Shown here piece after piece: positions 57,101-62,977 of a stretch of 62,977 bases of DNA. The DNA is from a bacterium (lineage in GTDB: Bacteria > Chloroflexota > Dormibacteria > Aeolococcales > Bog-877), in the NCBI GenBank assembly GCA_021795235.1, contig JAJYPP010000012.1, positions 1 through 62,977 on the forward strand, read 5' to 3'. Both the position numbers and the translations under genes were made by a program. Every line of letters starts with the position of its first letter. The first letter of the stretch is position 1. A model generated the notes under the pieces. It saw only the letters and a program-made list of their open reading frames with translations, was not told the DNA's origin and searched no databases.

Positions 57101-57645
57101 GTCGAGGTCTCGATCTCCAGCCAGGCCCCCCGGTTGGGGATGAACTTGACCGCGTAGAGCGGCCGGCCGGTGGCGGGGTGCTCCGCCCCGGCGGTGAAGT
57201 ACACCCCCGGCGACCTCACCAGCTGGCTCACCACCACCCGCTCCGTGCCGTTGACCAGGAAGGTCCCCTCCCCGGTCATCATCGGGAAGTCGCCCAGGTA
57301 GACCTCCGACTCCTTGATCTCGCCGGCCGCCTCGCCGGTCTTGATGTGCAGCCGGGTCATGATCCTGAGCGGGGCCGAGAAGGTCATGTCCCGGTTGCGG
57401 CACTCCTCCTGATCGAACTTGGGCTCCCCGAAGCTGTAGTCCAGGAAGCGCAGCTCGTAGTTCTTGCCGGTGTAGTCGGTGATCGGGTTGATCTCGTCGA
57501 AGAGCTCGCGCAGCCCCGACTTCACGAACCACCGGAAAGAGTTCAGCTGGGTCTCGATCAGGTTGCCAACCTGGAGCATCTCGGGGATCTTGCCGTAGCT
57601 GTGGCGGGCGGGCGCGGAGGGCAGGGCAGCACGAATTGGCGGCAT
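54115..57645 (-). CDS. rpoB: RNA polymerase beta subunit
   Basis: A complete beta subunit of 1176 residues. The rifampicin region reads [16 protein letters not shown] then [13 protein letters not shown], with wild-type residues at the common resistance positions. [14 protein letters not shown] [10 protein letters not shown] and the C-terminal [24 protein letters not shown] are clear. It follows rplL after a 136-base gap and precedes rpoC by about 105 bases. Confidence 0.98.
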   Translation of the reverse strand: MPPIRAALPSAPARHSYGKIPEMLQVGNLIETQLNSFRWFVKSGLRELFDEINPITDYTGKNYELRFLDYSFGEPKFDQEECRNRDMTFSAPLRIMTRLHIKTGEAAGEIKESEVYLGDFPMMTGEGTFLVNGTERVVVSQLVRSPGVYFTAGAEHPATGRPLYAVKFIPNRGAWLEIETSTKDVLTAKIDRKRKFQATTLIRALGYPSDDDIRQFFQEVDNDPERRYIDATLEKDPSHDVNEALIELYRKIRPGDPPTVENARNLLQALFFNPRRFDLGRVGRFKLDKRLGFSEAEARARAEDKELRVLAHEDFVNIIRHLIELNNGHGEADDIDHLGNRRVRGVGELLQNQFRTGLLRMERIIKERMTICDATTVTAASLINARPVVAAIKEFFGSSQLSQFMDQTNPLSELTHKRRLSALGPGGLSRERAGFDVRDVHHSHYGRICPIETPEGPNIGLMGSLATFARVNDFGFIETPFRRIHHAMKLAEAGELLVGRELREEAGGIPAGTVLGAAELAALTKAGVTEVGIVPWVTDEIHFLSADEEDKYTVAQANAPISPEGKFLVEHTPARTRHTFKDVPITDVDFVDVSPKQIVSVATAMIPFLEHDDANRALMGSNMQRQAVPLVNSDSPVVGTGMELYAAKDSGELITAPSAGTVIGVNVPLGEVDRDRVKVVRSGQDSGLGILFHPDDQGPDVWFGVHKFVRSNQGTCLSQKVIVNPGDKVDAGAVLVDGPATDKGELALGQNVLVAFMPWEGYNYEDAILISESVVREDKYTSIHIEEFEVEIRETKLGPEEISRELPNVGEESLRNLDERGIIYVGAEVQQGDILVGKTTPKGESELSAEERLLRAIFGEKSKEVRDSSLRVPHGERGVVVDVKHFSRTNKDELPAGVNELIRIYVAQKRKISQGDKMAGRHGNKGVIARILPIEDLPFMPDGTPVEIVLNPLGVPSRMNLGQVLETHLGWAASALGIKVATPVFDGATEPEIEDELERAGLPRDGKVMLRDGRSGEFFEQPITVGIIYMLKLHHLVEDKIHARSTGPYSLVTQQPLGGKAQFGGQRFGEMEVWALEAYGASHILQEILTIKSDDIVGRVKAYEAIVKGDNTLDAGIPESFRVLVKELQGLGLGVEIMSDNEEQIVFAEDDMPDMPLGLGINLERDERDDAEDIGR

Positions 57646-57781
57646 GGGCTAAAGTTCTCCAGGCAAACGGAAACGTAGGGTGAACTTCACGGGTGAGGGA
57701 AGCTCAATGCTACCACACCTGGGAGCGGCACCTGCTGGGACACCCCAGCCAATCGATCCCCAGACCGGCTTCCGGGCCGTG

Positions 57782-58162
57782 TTACTTGATCTCGGCGGAA
57801 GCGCCTGCCTCCTGGATCTTCTTGGCCACGGACTCGGCCTCCTCCTTGGAGACACCTTCCTTGACCGCCTTGGGAGCTTGGTCCACCAGGTCCTTGGCCT
57901 CCTTCAGCCCCAGCCCGGTGATCTCCCGGACCGCCTTGATGGCCGCGATCTTCTGGTCGCCGGCAGCGGTCAGGATGACCGAGAACTCGGTCTGCTCCTC
58001 GACCTCGGCCGCGGCTGCCGCAGCCGGGGCGGCGGCCACCGCCACGGCGGCGGCGGCGGTGATCCCGTACTTGTCCTCGATCGCCTTCTTGGCGTTGACC
58101 AGATCCAGAACGGTCCAGTCCGCCAGGGCGTCCACGAAGTCCTCTACCGTGACCTTGCTCAT
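57782..58162 (-). CDS. rplL: 50S ribosomal protein L7/L12
   Basis: The 126-residue stalk protein: an N-terminal dimerisation helix ([23 protein letters not shown]), an Ala-rich hinge and the C-terminal factor-binding domain ([21 protein letters not shown]). It recruits translation GTPases to the ribosome through the L10 stalk base. Confidence 0.97.
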   Translation of the reverse strand: MSKVTVEDFVDALADWTVLDLVNAKKAIEDKYGITAAAAVAVAAAPAAAAAAEVEEQTEFSVILTAAGDQKIAAIKAVREITGLGLKEAKDLVDQAPKAVKEGVSKEEAESVAKKIQEAGASAEIK

Positions 58163-58219
58163 CTCACTCTCCTTCCTTGACGGCGACTAAATTCGAAATT
58201 CGACTGGGGCGAGCGGCGC

Positions 58220-58762
58220 TCACGCCGCCGCCTGCTTGGCGTCCAAGAGTCCGACCAGATCCCGGACCGGCGCCTCCAGCAACCCCACCAGCTGGGCCAC
58301 GGGCGCCTCCAGGACGGCCAGCAGCTGAGCCATGAGCACCTCTCTGGAGGGCAGGTCCGCCAGCTGGCGGACCTCCGCGGCGGTGAGCACCGTGCCCTCC
58401 GCCACCCCGCCTCGGACCATCTCCAGGCGGCGATTGAGGCGGGCGTACTCCATCAGCACCCGGGCGGGGGCGCTGAGATCGTCGTAGCTGATGGCGAGCG
58501 CGGTCGGCCCCACCAGGTGGGCGCTGAGCCCGGAGATCCCGGCCTGCTCGCTGGCGCGGCGGGCGAGGGTGTTCTTGAGCACCACGTAGTCGATCCCCTC
58601 CTGCCGCAGGGCCCCCCGCAGGGTCTCCAGCTGGGAGACCGAAAGGCCGCGGTAGTCGGTGAGGACGGCGCTCTTCATCCGGCTCAGCTTCTCGGCCAGC
58701 ACCGCCACGTTCTGCTGCTTGGCCTCCGGGATCCTGGCGGCCCCATGCTTGTCCGCGATCAT
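58220..58762 (-). CDS. rplJ: 50S ribosomal protein L10
   Basis: L10 anchors L7/L12 dimers. The 180-residue product shows AVLTDYRGLSVSQLETLR, VLKNTLARRA and a C-terminal helix with L12-binding repeats (QLVGLLEAPVRDLVGLLDA). ATG 58762 has GGAGGTGG six bases upstream. The preceding leader may hold an L10-type autoregulatory structure. Confidence 0.96.
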   Translation of the reverse strand: MIADKHGAARIPEAKQQNVAVLAEKLSRMKSAVLTDYRGLSVSQLETLRGALRQEGIDYVVLKNTLARRASEQAGISGLSAHLVGPTALAISYDDLSAPARVLMEYARLNRRLEMVRGGVAEGTVLTAAEVRQLADLPSREVLMAQLLAVLEAPVAQLVGLLEAPVRDLVGLLDAKQAAA

Positions 58763-58789
58763 CCGTCTCCACCTCCTGCTCTCCGGAGC

Positions 58790-58931
58790 CACGAGCCAGG
58801 ATGGAGCGGAGACCAGGTGCCGTCACCTGCTCTCAACTGGTCACCTGCGCGGGGTTTCGCTTTTGAGCACTGCTGCCCCCGCGGTCTCGGGCGCCGGGGA
58901 ACGCGACTGTTCCAATCGGGGGTTCAGTATA
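58790..58931 (-). promoter_or_regulatory. rplJ promoter -10 and structured leader (possible L10 leader)
   Basis: A TATACT -10 (58926-58931, minus strand) starts a leader of about 155 bases. It contains complementary GCGGGG/CCCCGC arms around about 24 bases, and GACCAG/CTGGTC arms that enclose an AGGTG/CACCT hairpin, just before the L10 Shine-Dalgarno. This resembles the position and multistem form of L10-binding leaders; a covariance match was not tested. Confidence 0.45.
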
Positions 58932-58987
58932 GCGTGCCCGCGCGCCCGGTCCCGCGCCCACTCGCCCCGGCCGCCGAACATCCGCGC

Positions 58988-59917
58988 ATGCGGCTGCCCG
59001 CCACCCTCTTCGCCGTGCTACCGGTCGCGCTGCTGGCGGCCGCCTGCGCTGGACCTCCCGCCTCGCGGCCTGCGGCCGACGCCTCCCATCCTTCCGGTGC
59101 GCCCAGCTGGTGGCGGCCGGGTAGGGACCTCGGGCCCTTCATCTACCAGCTGCAGGGCCTGCCGGCGGAGCGGGCGACGGGCGGGGTCCAGGTCGGCCTG
59201 TGCCATCCAACGGCGGCCGGCCCGCCCTGCGTGCGGCCCCTTGTCTACTCGATCGATCTCTACGTCGACTCCTCGGTCAGCGGCCGCAACGACGTCGTAA
59301 ACCGGCAGGCGGTGGCGGCGATCCATGCGGCGGGGGCGTTCGCGGTCTGCTACGTGGACGCCGGGACCTGGGAGTCCTGGCGTCCCGATGCCGGACTCTT
59401 CCCCCGCTCGGTGCTGGGCCGCCCCAACGGCTGGCCGGGCGAGCGCTGGCTGGACATCCGCCGGCTCAGCGTGCTCCTGCCGATCATGGAGGCGAGGGCC
59501 AAGAAGTGCGCCCAGGCCGGCTTCAACGCCATCGACTGGGACAACGTCGACGGCTACCGCAACCCCACCGGGTTCGCGCTCACCGCCCGTGACCAGCTCC
59601 GCTACAACCTGGCCCTGGCCCGGATCGCCCACCGGCTGGGCCTGGCGGCCGGGCTCAAGAACGACTACGGCCAGGTGGCCGCCCTGGCCACCTCCTTCGA
59701 CTTCGGAGTCGACGAGCAGTGCTACCAGTACCAGGAGTGCTCGCTCCTGACCCCGTTCCTGAAGCTGGGCAAGCCGGTCTACGACATCGAGTACCGGGCC
59801 GCCAACTTCTGTCCGTCCACCAGCTCCCAGGGCATCTGGGCCGCCCTGCAGGCGACCTCTCTGTACGCCAATCCCTGGGTCCCGTGCGAGACGAGTCTGC
59901 CCTCGACAGCCCCGTGA
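58988..59917 (+). CDS. secreted GH114-like endo-alpha-1,4-polygalactosaminidase lipoprotein
   Basis: A 309-residue protein with a signal peptide and lipobox LLAAACAG (Cys20). The mature TIM-barrel-like domain carries the GH114/TM1410 pattern: YSIDLYVDSS, VCYVDAGTWESWRPD, WLDIRR, FNAIDWDNVDGYRN, LAAGLKND and GVDEQCYQYQEC. Family members hydrolyse galactosamine-rich exopolysaccharide; the substrate here is inferred. ATG 58988 begins the signal peptide; the frame extends upstream through rplJ antisense. It is plus-strand, inserted between the rplJ-rpoC and rplK-rplA groups. Confidence 0.85.
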   Translation: MRLPATLFAVLPVALLAAACAGPPASRPAADASHPSGAPSWWRPGRDLGPFIYQLQGLPAERATGGVQVGLCHPTAAGPPCVRPLVYSIDLYVDSSVSGRNDVVNRQAVAAIHAAGAFAVCYVDAGTWESWRPDAGLFPRSVLGRPNGWPGERWLDIRRLSVLLPIMEARAKKCAQAGFNAIDWDNVDGYRNPTGFALTARDQLRYNLALARIAHRLGLAAGLKNDYGQVAALATSFDFGVDEQCYQYQECSLLTPFLKLGKPVYDIEYRAANFCPSTSSQGIWAALQATSLYANPWVPCETSLPSTAP

Positions 59918-59936
59918 GCGTCAGGTGGCGCCTGGG

Positions 59937-60647
59937 TCAAGCGCTGGTAAGGCGCCCGGCCAGTAGCGGGTCCACCCGGACGCTGGGCCCCATGGTGGGA
60001 GCCAGGAAGCAGGCCCTGACGTAGGAGCCCTTGGCCGCCGACGGCTTGGCCTTCACGATCGCCTCCATCATGGCGACGAAGTTCTGATAGAGGTCCTGCT
60101 CCTCGAAGTTGGTCTTGCCGACCGGAACGTGGATGATGCCGTAGCGGTCGACCCGGAACTCCACCCGCCCCGCCCGGACCTCCTTCACCGCCCGGGCGAT
60201 GTCGAAGGTGACGGTTCCCGCCTTGGGGTTGGGCATGAGCCCCCTGGGCCCCAGGATCTTGCCCAGCCGGCCCACCGACCCCATCATGTCCGGAGTGGCC
60301 AGCGCCACATGGAAGTCGGTGAAACCCTCCTGGACCCTCTTGACCAGGTCCTCCCCACCCACGATCTCGGCCCCGGCGTCGCGGGCCTCGCGCTCCTTCT
60401 CCCCCTGGGCGAAGACCGCGATGGTGCGGGTCTTGCCGGTCCCGTGGGGCAGCACCACGCTGCTGCGGACCATCTGGTCAGCGTGCCTGGGATCCACCCC
60501 CAGGCGGACGTGGAGCTCGACCGTCCCTGGAAAGCTGGTGGTGTTCACCTGCCGGACCAGGCTGATCGCCTCCTTGGGGTCCAGAGCCTCCCTGCCCTCG
60601 AGCAGCTTGGCCGCCTCGTTGTAGCGCTTGCCGTGACCTGCGGTCAT
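59937..60647 (-). CDS. rplA: 50S ribosomal protein L1
   Basis: L1 forms the mobile stalk at the E site and often autoregulates the L11-L1 operon. The 236-residue product has KRYNEAAKLLEG, HVRLGVDPRHADQMVR, LGPRGLMPNPKAGTV and VGKTNFEEQDL. GAGGAGATGAG precedes the ATG. Confidence 0.97.
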   Translation of the reverse strand: MTAGHGKRYNEAAKLLEGREALDPKEAISLVRQVNTTSFPGTVELHVRLGVDPRHADQMVRSSVVLPHGTGKTRTIAVFAQGEKEREARDAGAEIVGGEDLVKRVQEGFTDFHVALATPDMMGSVGRLGKILGPRGLMPNPKAGTVTFDIARAVKEVRAGRVEFRVDRYGIIHVPVGKTNFEEQDLYQNFVAMMEAIVKAKPSAAKGSYVRACFLAPTMGPSVRVDPLLAGRLTSA

Positions 60648-60702
60648 CTCATCTCCTCATGGTGGTTGTGGCGGGCAGCGGCTGCCCTCCCACCTCTTCT
60701 GG

Positions 60703-61131
60703 TCAGGCGGTTACCTTGACGCCCATCGAGCGGGCCGTCCCCTCCACCATCTTGGCGACGGCCTCGAGGTCGTCCGAGTTGACGTCGGGGAGCTTGGTCT
60801 TGGCGATCTCCACCGCCTGCTCGTGGCTCAGCTCTCCGGCCTGCTCCCGGGGCGGCTTGGCGGAGCCCTTGGGGATTCCCGCCGCCTTCTTGATCAGGTC
60901 GGCGGTGGGGGGGGTCTTGGTGACGAAGGTGAAGGTGCGGTCCTCGAAGATCGTGATCTCGGCAGGGATCACGAGCCCGGCCTGGGAGGCGGTCTGCTCG
61001 TTGTAGGCGCGGCAGAACTCCATGATGTTCACGGAATGCTGGCCCAGCGCCGGCCCGATCGGGTAGCCGGGGCTCGCCTTGCCGGCCTCGATGGCCAGCC
61101 GGAGCACCGTCTTGACCTTCTTCTTGCCCAT
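60703..61131 (-). CDS. rplK: 50S ribosomal protein L11
   Basis: L11 forms the GTPase-associated centre. The 142-residue product has [20 protein letters not shown] and [15 protein letters not shown], with the C-terminal RNA-binding [13 protein letters not shown] 61131 has AGGAGG eight bases upstream; TTG two codons earlier is possible. Confidence 0.97.
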   Translation of the reverse strand: MGKKKVKTVLRLAIEAGKASPGYPIGPALGQHSVNIMEFCRAYNEQTASQAGLVIPAEITIFEDRTFTFVTKTPPTADLIKKAAGIPKGSAKPPREQAGELSHEQAVEIAKTKLPDVNSDDLEAVAKMVEGTARSMGVKVTA

Positions 61132-61143
61132 TGCCAATGCCTC

Positions 61144-61704
61144 CTATCGCAGGCGCTCGACCTGGAGCAGGTCGAGCTCTACCGGGGTCTCCCGGCCGAA
61201 CATGTTCACCATCACCTTCAGCTTGCCCTTCTCGGCGTTGATCTCGCCCACCTTGCCGTGGAAGTCGGTGAACGGTCCGTCCACCACCCGCACCGAGTCG
61301 CCCACCTTGAACTCCACCTGGACCTTGGTGGACACGTCCCCTCCGATCTGGTGGAGGATGGAGCGCATCTCCGTCTCCTGGAGCGGCACCGGGTGGGTGC
61401 CGGAGCCCACGAAGCTGGTGACCCCAGGGGTGTTGCGGACCACGTACCAGGACTCGTCCGACATCACCATCTTGACCAGGATGTAGCCCGGGAAGATCCG
61501 CTTCAGGACGTGGCGGCGCTGGCCGTCCTTGATCTCCAGGACCTCCTCGGTCGGGACCAGCACGTCAAAGATCTTGTCGTGCATGTCCATCGACTCCACC
61601 CTCTTCAGGAGGTTGGCCTTGACCTTGTCCTCATGGCCGGAGTAGGCGTGGATCACGTACCAGCTGGCTTGCTCAGTAGCTTCCGAGGTTTGGGCTGCGC
61701 TCAC
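61144..61704 (-). CDS. nusG: transcription antitermination factor NusG
   Basis: NusG binds RNA polymerase and S10 to promote processive, coupled transcription. The 186-residue protein has an NGN domain (WYVIHAYSGHEDKVKANL, FPGYILVKM, VRNTPGVTSFVG) and a C-terminal KOW domain (VGDSVRVVDGPFTDFHGKV). GTG start, 19 bases after secE. Confidence 0.97.
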   Translation of the reverse strand: MSAAQTSEATEQASWYVIHAYSGHEDKVKANLLKRVESMDMHDKIFDVLVPTEEVLEIKDGQRRHVLKRIFPGYILVKMVMSDESWYVVRNTPGVTSFVGSGTHPVPLQETEMRSILHQIGGDVSTKVQVEFKVGDSVRVVDGPFTDFHGKVGEINAEKGKLKVMVNMFGRETPVELDLLQVERLR

Positions 61705-61723
61705 GGCTTGGCTCCCGATGACT

Positions 61724-62071
61724 TCATGGCGTGGCAGAGGGCTTGGGGGTGGCGGAGGCGCTCGGCGAAGGGGCGGCCGAGGCGCTCGGCGCCGGCGTGA
61801 TCACCGTGGAAGGTGCCGGAGTGACCGCTGGAACCGGAGTCACAGCGGGCGCGGAGGTCGTGTACAAGGGGGCCAGGGCCGCGGTCAGCCCGAAGTCGAC
61901 CAGCCCGAGGAAGACCCCCAGCATCACGACGGCCACCACCACCACGCCGGTCATCTGACGGAGCTCCGGCCAGGTCGGCCAGACCGTCTTGCGCAGCTCG
62001 CTCCATACCTCTCTTATATAGCTCCCCGACTCCACCCGCTCTGGGGAGGTGTCGCTTGCGACGTTAGCCAA
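61724..62071 (-). CDS. secE: SecE with Pro/Ala/Ser/Thr-rich tail
   Basis: SecE clamps SecY. The 115-residue product has the amphipathic helix motif ELRKTVWPTWPEL and one transmembrane helix (about residues 41-68). An unusual tail of about 44 residues rich in Pro, Ala, Ser and Thr follows. SecE is normally oriented with its C-terminus outside, so the tail should face the wall. TTG start with AGAGGA upstream. In the tRNA-Trp-secE-nusG order. Confidence 0.92.
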   Translation of the reverse strand: MANVASDTSPERVESGSYIREVWSELRKTVWPTWPELRQMTGVVVVAVVMLGVFLGLVDFGLTAALAPLYTTSAPAVTPVPAVTPAPSTVITPAPSASAAPSPSASATPKPSATP

Positions 62072-62103
62072 ATTCAGATCCTCTCAGCCACTCACTGGCT
62101 CTG

Positions 62104-62176
62104 CAGGGGCGGCACGATTCGAACGCGCGACCTGCGGTTTTGGAGACCGCTGCTCTACCAGCTGAGCTACGCCCCT
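62104..62176 (-). tRNA. trnW: tRNA-Trp (CCA anticodon)
   Basis: The minus-strand sequence folds into a full cloverleaf: acceptor AGGGGCG/CGCCCCT, D arm GCTC/GAGC, anticodon stem GCGGT/ACCGC with loop CTCCAAA (anticodon CCA), and T arm with TTCGAAT. The 3' CCA is not encoded. It lies between rpmG and secE. Confidence 0.96.
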
Positions 62177-62198
62177 TTGAGCTACGGGCCCGTGCCCC

Positions 62199-62351
62199 CT
62201 ACTTGGTCTCGCGGTGGGAGGTGTGACGGCGGCACCGGCGGCAGTACTTGCGCAGCTCCAGCCGGTCCGGGTCGTTGCGCTTGTTCTTCTGGGTAGTGTA
62301 GTTGCGCTCGCGGCACTCGCCGCACTGGAGGGTGATGATGGTGGCAGGCAC
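62199..62351 (-). CDS. rpmG: 50S ribosomal protein L33
   Basis: A 50-residue L33 read from the minus strand, with GTG start (62349-62351) and TAG stop. It has [20 protein letters not shown] and [15 protein letters not shown], so both Cys pairs of the zinc form are kept. GGAG lies six bases before the GTG. Confidence 0.95.
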   Translation of the reverse strand: MPATIITLQCGECRERNYTTQKNKRNDPDRLELRKYCRRCRRHTSHRETK

Positions 62352-62362
62352 CTTAGGCTCCC

Positions 62363-62389
62363 AAAATAAAAACGCCTGGCCGAGCCAGG
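62363..62389 (-). terminator. terminator-like hairpin in the rpmG leader
   Basis: CCTGGC and GCCAGG pair around TCG, then CG and TTTTTATTTT on the minus strand: a textbook intrinsic terminator shape. It begins within a few bases of the predicted rpmG start site. It may be an attenuator, a 5' stabilising hairpin, or the end of an upstream transcript. Confidence 0.65.
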
Positions 62390-62397
62390 TTGGGAAG

Positions 62398-62427
62398 AGT
62401 ATAGCCCCTGAGTTCCGAGGACGTCAA
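62398..62427 (-). promoter_or_regulatory. promoter of rpmG-trnW-secE-nusG
   Basis: TTGACG (62422-62427) and TATACT (62398-62403) on the minus strand are 18 bases apart. Initiation near 62391 would place the hairpin at the very 5' end of the transcript. Confidence 0.65.
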
Positions 62428-62653
62428 ACCCGACCCGATCCTAGTCACATACTCCGGTCTTCGGGAAGGCACCGCAACGCGGGACCACGACCGGGGGAAG
62501 GGACCACTACGATGAGAGTCGACCTCTAGCCTGACTTTCCGAGATTGGAGCGACGGAGCAGCAGTTTTCCCTTGTAGAGACAGCGTCTTGAGGCCGCGTG
62601 GGCGTATGACCTAACTCGGGCTCCGGCTGGCAGCTGGTCCGAGGCGGGAAGGG
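62404..62653. other. region between rpmG promoter and transposase remnant
   Basis: Apart from the -35 element, nothing recognised. Possible insertion-sequence ends were looked for by eye but no matching inverted repeats were found. Confidence 0.4.
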
Positions 62654-62890
62654 TCAGTGGCGGGGCGCATAGCGCTGCAGATGGAACACCTCGACAAGGG
62701 CATCCTGGGTGGGGCTGGTCTCGGTCAGCATGCGCCGGGCCCGAGGCCTGCCCTTCTCGCCTTGGTAGAGCAGGACGGTCTCGCCAATGCCGGCCAGCTC
62801 ATCCAGCAAGGCCCGGACACTGAGGTCCAGCCCGGCCTGGCGGGCCCTGTAGCTGACTTTCCGCAGGTGGGGCAGGTGAAATCGTGACAC
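62654..62890 (-). pseudogene. IS1634-like transposase C-terminal remnant
   Basis: A 78-residue frame resembling the extreme C-terminus of IS1634/IS4-group transposases: RARQAGLDLSVRALLDELAGI, then ETVLLYQGEKGRPRARRMLTE, and PTQDALVEVF. An in-frame TGA (62903-62905) separates it from another open stretch to the window edge, so the element is broken or begins with an internal stop. The catalytic part is missing from this window. The GTG at 62890 is probably not a natural start. Family assignment is from remembered pattern. Confidence 0.55.
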
Positions 62891-62977
62891 AGGGCAGGGG
62901 AGTCAAGGGGAGGGAGCGGAGGCCGCTGCGAGGAGGCGGTCGGTGACCTGGACTGAGAGCTGCTCCAGTTCGGCTAG

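Overview
This is a GC-rich bacterial chromosome segment with almost every gene on the minus strand, so transcription runs from right to left. It is a housekeeping region. The organism looks like a high-GC Terrabacteria lineage, such as Chloroflexota, Candidatus Dormibacterota or a deep actinobacterial relative. This is inferred from zinc-type S14, S4 and L36, a long coiled-coil insert in RpoC, a CIRCE-controlled groESL, a full-length Ala/Pro-rich S3 tail and tRNA-Trp in the secE region. No marker here fixes the phylum.

Right to left: a transposase remnant lies at the right edge, followed by rpmG, tRNA-Trp, secE, nusG, rplK and rplA. A plus-strand secreted GH114-like lipoprotein comes next, then rplJ, rplL, rpoB and rpoC. 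A plus-strand VapBC-type toxin-antitoxin pair separates rpoC from a near-continuous 21-kb ribosomal superoperon. That superoperon contains rpsL-rpsG-fusA-tuf, the S10, spc and alpha clusters with secY, adk, map, infA and rpoA, then truA, rplM and rpsI. It is led by a near-consensus promoter upstream of rpsL.

The strand continues with argF, cdaA, cdaR (ybbR), glmS, an acpS-nnrD fusion and a murF-like/alr fusion; these link c-di-AMP signalling with cell-wall precursor supply. Next come a small membrane protein, a thiamine block (thiE-thiS fusion, thiG, thiL) that is translationally coupled to the t6A tRNA-modification block (tsaE, tsaB, rimI, tsaD), a plus-strand lipoprotein, an acyl-CoA synthetase, a frameshifted PHS-type transporter, groES-groEL behind a perfect CIRCE operator, a nitrilase-family hydrolase, pcrA and ligA.

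The most unusual points are the ThiE-ThiS fusion whose sulfur-carrier tail runs three residues past Gly-Gly, the MurF half of the MurF-Alr fusion that lacks canonical catalytic motifs, the AcpS-NnrD fusion without NnrE, a CdaA whose RHR motif reads RHL, an 11-bp-period direct repeat resembling a Pho box before the transporter, and a terminator-like hairpin immediately after the rpmG promoter. I found no CRISPR array, prophage or complete insertion sequence. Start codons are often GTG or TTG overlapping the previous stop, so several starts below are chosen by family alignment and Shine-Dalgarno position.
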